A stretch of DNA of 64,000 nt from a virus: positions 40,858 to 104,857 of IMG/VR virus record IMGVR_UViG_3300025133_000042; one strand, 5' to 3'. The notes under the pieces are model-generated. The model made no database searches. It had not been told where the DNA came from and worked only from the letters and a program-made list of their open reading frames with translations. Made by a program: the position numbers and the translations under genes. Shown here one piece after another: positions 60,301 through 64,000 of this stretch (position 1 is its first letter; every line of letters starts with the position of its first letter).

Positions 60301-60534
60301 GTTTAAACCACCAGAGACCTCCATTGTTCCTGAGACGTTTAAACCACCAGAGACCTCCATTGTTCCTGAGACGTTTAAACCACCAGAGACCTCCATTGTT
60401 CCTGAGACGTTTAAACCACCAGAGACCTCTACTGGAGATCCGCCGGAAAGCGTGCCTTTAATTTTAACATTATTTTCAAAAGTAACAAGGCTTCCGGTTG
60501 TTGGAAGGATGTTATTTACATAAAGATTGCCCAT
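57301..60534 (-). CDS. Tail fibre/spike with C-terminal S74-type chaperone domain
   Basis: 1077 aa. N-terminus: four tandem 12-residue EVSGGLNVSGTM repeats. The long middle is Thr/Ser/Gly/Asp-rich beta structure, with LGHASDTTIARASSGQ shared with the neighbouring fibre. The last about 100 residues (DETLKHDIATLENPLDKVL, YTWNSDSKADIGFIAQEIQE, then a helical EQQEQITDLK tail) are the intramolecular chaperone/auto-cleavage domain (peptidase S74), which trims itself off after trimerisation. It is probably the host-range-determining fibre. Confidence 0.92.
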   Translation of the reverse strand: MGNLYVNNILPTTGSLVTFENNVKIKGTLSGGSPVEVSGGLNVSGTMEVSGGLNVSGTMEVSGGLNVSGTMEVSGGLNVSGTFEKSGSSVFYDTTTFSGSILQSGSGNTVSFMDNVGIGTASPNCRLHVAGAAAFSGPSETFVTFGSSDTTPSVATGNLFKTHASSQTLTTFDDGVAGQTITVISTGAVIFDVSGTLKGGSTNITTASGDITVWTFDGTNWYLQQFMDVSADMSSVGGGEDGDVVAGSTFTTAGVIMACDGDDKTIDEPGATLTTNSQGLTVSGVTKVGASAGSGQDLYMYTAGTAAHVGVHWDADGNTEGTLIGGADNHGVDFKFFGETTGKYVQWDMSADALVVLGTVELGHASDTTIARASSGQITVEGTAVLLAGAQTGITSVLATDLVLGEDAQTKIDFETANEIHFYTDNAEQVYVSASLFGPQTDSSVDLGTTGVRWKDAYIDSVTTTGNVLCSGEVQTANIGYTDGDNALTIADGGGVTAAAGLTSTAAANTFGATSFNDADVTNVGDIALDSISADGTDINIAVSDNSATALTIKQGSDAYLIVDTANSSESVSIGTGISGTAISIGHSTSETTINDNLTVTGDLTVSGATTTVDSTTIHITSSFTFEGTTPNAHETVLGVVDPTADATFKLPALSAGTYYIPALAGTATDASSAVTAAEFALLDGGSSVGTTAVANGDGIFTNDAGTMKHTTVQTFQTYFDANSVGGGNMVTVGALNAGSVTSGFGNIDNGSSTLDTGVATVASMVCTAGATFGGGIGSSGVTITTAGAVSADGRIVTDDTTAATSTTDGSLQTDGGLSVALDAVIGDDLILLSNSGSIHFGADKEITLTHAEDTGLILASSGGSSIPVFELKNTNNDAAGAILKFNKDGANAADDDVLGDINFVGENDAGTPEAITYAYVRALSEDVTDGEEDGSIILNALVAGSARDIVTVGNGTGVVLPNNSTYGTVKANAFITYSDETLKHDIATLENPLDKVLSMRGVSYTWNSDSKADIGFIAQEIQEIVPEVVYKAGNQDTLGIDYASMTALLVEAVKEQQEQITDLKTIIDTLKNKLKL
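60290..60433 (-). repeat. Four tandem 36-nt repeats in fibre gene
   Basis: Units start at 60290, 60326, 60362 and 60398; the last diverges at its end. Each encodes one EVSGGLNVSGTM-type segment. The repeats are in frame and contiguous, with no spacers. Confidence 0.95.
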
Positions 60535-60548
60535 GATTTATTTTTTCC

Positions 60549-60562
60549 CATAATAAATATGT
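60549..60562 (-). promoter_or_regulatory. Late-promoter-like motif (ATATTTATTATG)
   Basis: Minus-strand ACATATTTATTATG between the two fibre genes, 14 nt before the ATG at 60534. Confidence 0.35.
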
Positions 60563-62062
60563 TTAAAGTTCAGAAACATCTTTGATTTTTAAGACGGCTC
60601 CGGACTGTACAGTTAGTGTTATGCCATCGTTGAGCGTTATTGGACCCAACATTAAAGCATTATAGCCGGCCATAAGAGTAGTTGTTGCAGCAATGGCCGC
60701 CTTGTTCGCCACCATGTTGGCCATGACTCCGCCAAGAGCGATCAAAGTATTTCCATCAAAAGTTAAATTTGCCTCGGCGTCCAACTCTGTCGTTGTGGCG
60801 CCGATTGTAACCAGCCTGTTCTCGGCGTTGTTATTTAGAGCGGTGATTGTACCAACATTTGTTAGATTGGAGCCGTCGCCATAAAAGGCAGAGGCCGAGA
60901 TGTTAACCGATGCAGAAAGACTCCCAACTGCCAAATGGCCAGTAACTGATAAGTCTCCTGCGACCGACCCAGTGCCGGTGAGCGTCATGCCTGTAAACTG
61001 AGGGCTGTCTCCGGTACCCACGCCGATCGACGTACGTAGTGTAGCGCCGGATTCTGCAACAGGATCAGTAGAGCCGTCTCCAACAATCATTTCGCCATCA
61101 GATAAAACGGCCATGGCCGTGACCGCTCCAGTGCCCGAGCCCAGAAGAACTCCTCCGTCCGTTAAAGTTGAAGCTCCGGTGCCGCCATCTGAGACGGGAA
61201 CGTCAGTTCCGCCGGCCCTATAAATAATATTCCCTTCAATATTAACATCACCAGAACTGGCGCGTGACAAAGTAGTATCGCTGGCATGTCCTAGCTCAAC
61301 ATTACCAACAACTTTAATATTGCCAGTAACTGATAAGTCTCCTGCGACCGACCCAGTGCCGGTGAGCGTCATGCCTGTAAACTGAGGGCTGTCTCCGGTA
61401 CCCAAGCCTAGAGATGTCCTAGCCGTGCTGCCATCTTCATAGGCAAAACTGCCAGAGCCATTTGCAACAATAAACTTGCCATCTCCACTGACCGAGCCGA
61501 GAGTTTCTAAGTCAGCGAATATTTCATTTGCCATCTTGCTAGCAACTATTGATCCAGCTAGCATAGCATTTTCTACAGCTCCATTCGCGATGGTCATCGC
61601 GCCACTAGCTGCAATCGTTGCATCTCCTGATACATTTGCGAAAATAGAATTCTGCAAGTCTTCGAAAAGAACTTTCTTTTCGGTGCCATTGTCAGAGACC
61701 ATAAAATGATCTTGAGTTAAGTGGAGTGTTGCGCCGGCAACTGCACTAAGGGCATCAATGTCTGTTGAGCCGCCAGATCCAGGCAAGTTGCTAACTAATA
61801 CTTTCTTTGTGGAATTGTCTGTAACATCCTGTATGACAACGTAATCACCAGAAGCTGCTGTTGTGCCAAGAGCAGAAAGCTCGCTAGCGTCCAGCGATAA
61901 GACTGTTTGGCCGGTGGATGTGGACCCGGATATGCCAGTGCCGGCGGTGACAGAGAGGTCGGACTTAAGTGACGCTAAATGAATATTTTTAATTATTCTT
62001 TCTAGTTCTTGCCTGGTGTAGCTGCCAATACTGTTGCGAACTCTAGAACCACGATTGGCCAT
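60563..62062 (-). CDS. Repetitive tail fibre-like protein, 499 aa
   Basis: Thr/Ser/Gly-rich beta-repeat protein starting MANRGSRVRNSIGSYTRQEL at an ATG that overlaps the previous stop as TAATG; the longer frame to 62143 is not needed. It contains two copies of GTGDSPQFTGMTLTGTGSVA encoded by an 82-nt identical repeat, and an LGHASDTTLSRASSGD segment shared with the S74 fibre. It probably forms part of the same fibre or a side fibre. Confidence 0.8.
   Translation of the reverse strand: MANRGSRVRNSIGSYTRQELERIIKNIHLASLKSDLSVTAGTGISGSTSTGQTVLSLDASELSALGTTAASGDYVVIQDVTDNSTKKVLVSNLPGSGGSTDIDALSAVAGATLHLTQDHFMVSDNGTEKKVLFEDLQNSIFANVSGDATIAASGAMTIANGAVENAMLAGSIVASKMANEIFADLETLGSVSGDGKFIVANGSGSFAYEDGSTARTSLGLGTGDSPQFTGMTLTGTGSVAGDLSVTGNIKVVGNVELGHASDTTLSRASSGDVNIEGNIIYRAGGTDVPVSDGGTGASTLTDGGVLLGSGTGAVTAMAVLSDGEMIVGDGSTDPVAESGATLRTSIGVGTGDSPQFTGMTLTGTGSVAGDLSVTGHLAVGSLSASVNISASAFYGDGSNLTNVGTITALNNNAENRLVTIGATTTELDAEANLTFDGNTLIALGGVMANMVANKAAIAATTTLMAGYNALMLGPITLNDGITLTVQSGAVLKIKDVSEL
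60939..61020 (-). repeat. 82-nt direct repeat, copy 1 (fibre gene)
   Basis: Identical by eye to 61323-61404 over 82 nt (from CCAGTAACTGATAAG to CCGGTACCCA on the plus strand). Confidence 0.9.
61323..61404 (-). repeat. 82-nt direct repeat, copy 2 (fibre gene)
   Basis: Second copy of the 82-nt repeat at 60939-61020. Recombination between the two would delete 384 nt, exactly 128 codons, in frame. Confidence 0.9.
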
Positions 62063-62520
62063 TATTTTCCAATCTCCACTGAAGCATAAAATATACCAAT
62101 TGACAAAAGAACGCCGGCGATGACGCCGCCAGCAAACCACCAATGAGAATAGTCATTCATCTCTTCTTTGAGGGCCGCGTTCAATTGTTTAATTTCTGTC
62201 TCTCTGAGCGAGAGAATATTTTTATTTAGAGACTTATAATTATCGAACTCGACTTGAAGCAGGTCTAAGCTTAGATTTTTATTCGTTAGTTCTTTTTGAA
62301 ATTCCTTTCTAAGCTGCAGCTCGACCTCAGTTCTGAGGTATTTCTCGTTCGTAATCATCTTGGCTGCAGCGATAGAGTCGAGCAAAATTCCAGCATATGG
62401 CGCTTCCTCGTTCATCTCGATAGAGTAAACTTGTCCATCCAGTGGCGCCTGTGCAGGTGCCGCAGTGGGAAAGATTATAATTGATAAAGCAACAATTGTC
62501 GCTATCAGCTTACGAAACAT
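62062..62520 (-). CDS. Exported membrane protein with signal and C-terminal anchor, 152 aa
   Basis: N-terminal signal sequence (MFRKLIATIVALSIIIFPTAAPAQA, ending in an AQA-type cleavage site), a helical coiled-coil middle (residues 55-120) and a C-terminal membrane segment (WWFAGGVIAGVLLSIGIFYA). It may be a spanin-like or envelope protein working with the two membrane genes upstream. The ATG at 62520 was preferred to GTG at 62526. Confidence 0.72.
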   Translation of the reverse strand: MFRKLIATIVALSIIIFPTAAPAQAPLDGQVYSIEMNEEAPYAGILLDSIAAAKMITNEKYLRTEVELQLRKEFQKELTNKNLSLDLLQVEFDNYKSLNKNILSLRETEIKQLNAALKEEMNDYSHWWFAGGVIAGVLLSIGIFYASVEIGK

Positions 62521-62522
62521 AT

Positions 62523-62921
62523 TCACCTCTCAACTAGTTGTGCATCCAAAATCTCAGCTATCCTCCTAGCTAATTCTTCTGGATTGTCTTCATACTCCTT
62601 AACCATCTCTTGCAGTTCCTGCTCTTTAAGTCCTTCGAGCTGCTCGATCTTTACATCAAACTGCCTCTCGATCTCTTTTAGTTTGTCTTGGCTGGCCTTA
62701 ATAGCTTCTTTTTGTTTTTTGTCCTTCTCAGCATTGCTTTCATTGATAATCTCTATCTCTTTGTTGTACCTTTCTTTTTGTTCCTCAAGAAGCTTGAACA
62801 TCTTGTTCTTCGACCCCTTGCCAGAAAATAACAACAAAATTCCCAGTATAAGGATAACGGGGAAATACCAATAATTCTTAAACCAAACCCAGGCTTTTTT
62901 CCAAAAAATCGCCGTCAACAC
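62523..62921 (-). CDS. Membrane-anchored coiled-coil protein (i-spanin-like), 132 aa
   Basis: One N-terminal membrane segment (YFPVILILGILLLFSG, residues about 19-34) followed by a long Lys/Glu coiled coil (38-110). This is the architecture of inner-membrane spanins. Starts with a GTG at 62921. It lies in a block of three small membrane genes with the holin-like gene, supporting a lysis role by context. Confidence 0.68.
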   Translation of the reverse strand: MLTAIFWKKAWVWFKNYWYFPVILILGILLLFSGKGSKNKMFKLLEEQKERYNKEIEIINESNAEKDKKQKEAIKASQDKLKEIERQFDVKIEQLEGLKEQELQEMVKEYEDNPEELARRIAEILDAQLVER

Positions 62922-62923
62922 TG

Positions 62924-63118
62924 CTATGCCCCATGCTTCCAGCGGGCCGCGATATCAACAAGCGCTTCTGAGCCAATATAGCATAAAGTGACTGCAACCC
63001 AGTCCTCACTTGTTAAAGAACTAGTTGCAACCAACCAAGTTGCGGTGCCCCATGCTAAAAATTTACGGGATATAAATCGATTTACGTGCTTGTCTAGCCA
63101 CGCTGTTATTCTTGCCAT
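62924..63118 (-). CDS. Holin-like small membrane protein, 64 aa
   Basis: Two hydrophobic segments (FLAWGTATWLVATSSL and WVAVTLCYIGSEALVDIAAR) and a charged start and end. Small two-segment proteins with a YIGSEAL-type second helix are often annotated as phage holins. Starts behind a good copy of the late-promoter motif. Assigned by topology and context, without a signature motif. Confidence 0.65.
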   Translation of the reverse strand: MARITAWLDKHVNRFISRKFLAWGTATWLVATSSLTSEDWVAVTLCYIGSEALVDIAARWKHGA

Positions 63119-63135
63119 GTTATAAGTCTCCTATT

Positions 63136-63149
63136 AATATAAATAGTTT
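63136..63149 (-). promoter_or_regulatory. Putative late-promoter motif (ACTATTTATATT)
   Basis: Minus-strand AAACTATTTATATT at the boundary between the gp46-like gene end and the holin-like gene, 17 nt before its ATG. Confidence 0.55.
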
Positions 63150-64000
63150 ACTCATTTACATATGCCTTGCCGTTATTTTTCTCAATTAATATCTGGCTGT
63201 CAACAATGTCCTTTAAAGAATCCAAGTGTGATATAAGAAGAACGGTTTTAAATTGAGTTTTAATCATATCAAGAATTCTAATAAAGCCTTCCATATTATC
63301 CGCATCAAGAGCTGTTCCAGGCTCGTCTAAAATAAAAACGTCGCCTTTTGGCAGGGTTGAGACGTTTAAAAGAGCCAGGCGTATGGCCATGGCGGCGATC
63401 GTCTTCTCTGCGCCAGAGCCCATTTCGATGGGGCGCGGTTCATGGCGAGGATGTTTAATTAAGATGTCAAGTTTTTTATCGTCACTTTCAAATAAAATTT
63501 CAAAATCAACAATATTGGTCAAAATTTTTGATACCTCGTCATTAATAATGGGCAGGTGCTTCTTAATGATGTCGTAAGAAATACCATTAGCATGCATGCA
63601 GCGCATGAAAAGATCAGCCGAGGTAAATTCGCTCCTCATGTCTTCGAGGTATTTCTTCTGCTCTTCAAGCTCTGTGTTTCTCTGTTCTTCTCGGCCGGCC
63701 GAAGTGTAGAGGAGCACCAACTCCTCTCGAAGAAGAGCGAAGGCTTTCTTGGCAGTCGATATGTCGCCTAAAAGAACTGCTTTGTCTTTTTTCATATCAT
63801 TGAAGCTGATAATCAATTCGCAGTTCTGCTCATAAAGTCTTTCTTTGTCTTTTAGAATAGAAAGAGCGTTGGTGGCTTTCATTAGTTTGAGCTTGTCTTT
63901 TTCAATATCAAGCTGCAATTTAGATACCAAATCTTTCTGAGTTACCCTCTTGTCTTGTAGCTTGTAATATTTCTCTACATGATTGTCGAGCTTTGGGAGA
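63148..64000 (-). CDS. 46: Recombination/repair ATPase gp46 (SbcC/Rad50-like), partial
   Basis: The frame is open to the window edge, so only the C-terminal about 283 residues are present. They include a coiled-coil stretch, then the ABC signature loop MGSGAEKTIAAMAIRLALL, Walker B DVFILDEPGTALD and the H-loop LLISHLDSL. In T4 gp46 pairs with the nuclease gp47 to resect ends and degrade host DNA. Its partner should lie beyond the edge. The TTG at 63930 is internal, not the start. Confidence 0.92.
   Translation of the reverse strand, partial: LPKLDNHVEKYYKLQDKRVTQKDLVSKLQLDIEKDKLKLMKATNALSILKDKERLYEQNCELIISFNDMKKDKAVLLGDISTAKKAFALLREELVLLYTSAGREEQRNTELEEQKKYLEDMRSEFTSADLFMRCMHANGISYDIIKKHLPIINDEVSKILTNIVDFEILFESDDKKLDILIKHPRHEPRPIEMGSGAEKTIAAMAIRLALLNVSTLPKGDVFILDEPGTALDADNMEGFIRILDMIKTQFKTVLLISHLDSLKDIVDSQILIEKNNGKAYVNE

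Noticed and set aside
60290-60433. CRISPR-like 36-nt repeats
   Set aside because: The units are contiguous with no spacers, and are in-frame coding repeats of a fibre shaft.

Overview
The window is a 64 kb piece of a large contractile-tailed (T4-like) virus genome, probably marine and of the distant 'far-T4' kind. It is not a cellular chromosome. Essentially every gene reads on the minus strand, with very short gaps and many 1-40 nt overlaps. The T4 virion set is recognisable: terminase, portal, prohead protease, scaffold, capsid, neck, sheath, tube, gp26-like, tape measure and gp53-like. A T4-type replication and recombination set is also present: gp46, UvsX, gp41-like helicase, gp32-like SSB and a 5'-3' exonuclease. 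Family assignments come from motifs I read in the translations; no database search was possible. Genes are described below in transcription order, from high to low coordinates.

64.0-56 kb: C-terminal part of a gp46/SbcC-like recombination ATPase (cut by the window edge), three small membrane proteins (holin/spanin-like), two long repetitive fibre proteins (one ending in an S74-type chaperone domain) and small structural or unknown genes. 56-27.7 kb: the virion assembly line. Terminase, portal, two conserved unknowns, a small membrane protein, a 21-aa micro-ORF, prohead protease, an unknown, a bS21-like ribosomal protein, a probable decoration protein, scaffold, major capsid, two small late genes, neck proteins, sheath, tube, gp26-like, small tail proteins, tape measure, tube-initiator-like protein, gp53-like protein and two large baseplate/structural proteins.

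27.6-15.6 kb: replication and recombination. A polymerase-only family A DNA polymerase, a tubulin/FtsZ-like protein, gp32-like SSB, a ParB-like protein, a SlyD-like FKBP, UvsX, a lipoprotein, a dCMP-deaminase-like enzyme, a 5'-3' exonuclease, a DnaB/gp41-like helicase and a B12-dependent class II ribonucleotide reductase. 15.5-0 kb: a probable sigma70-type promoter followed by a GroES-like co-chaperonin, a transglycosylase-like protein, unknowns, a complete bacterial-type DNA polymerase III alpha subunit (DnaE), dUTPase, a DUF3310 protein, an IMP dehydrogenase/GMP reductase family enzyme, a sigma-region-4-like protein, ClpP-like protease, GroEL, glutaredoxin and small unknowns.

Regulation visible in sequence: a repeated 14-nt A/T-rich element, core CTATTTATA on the coding strand, lies just upstream of many virion genes and looks like the late promoter. 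It is the reverse complement of the T4 late consensus TATAAATA. Intrinsic terminators lie next to it on both sides of the gene following the capsid gene. Three related hairpins, two of them nearly identical and bracketing the FKBP gene, follow stop codons at 22.3-23.9 kb.

Most notable: an almost complete viral proteostasis kit (GroEL, GroES-like, ClpP-like, SlyD-like FKBP), a ribosomal protein inside the head operon, a divergent tubulin-like GTPase next to SSB, and two unrelated DNA polymerases (DnaE type plus a minimal PolA). No intergenic stretch exceeds about 140 nt, and I saw no tRNA, CRISPR array or insertion sequence.
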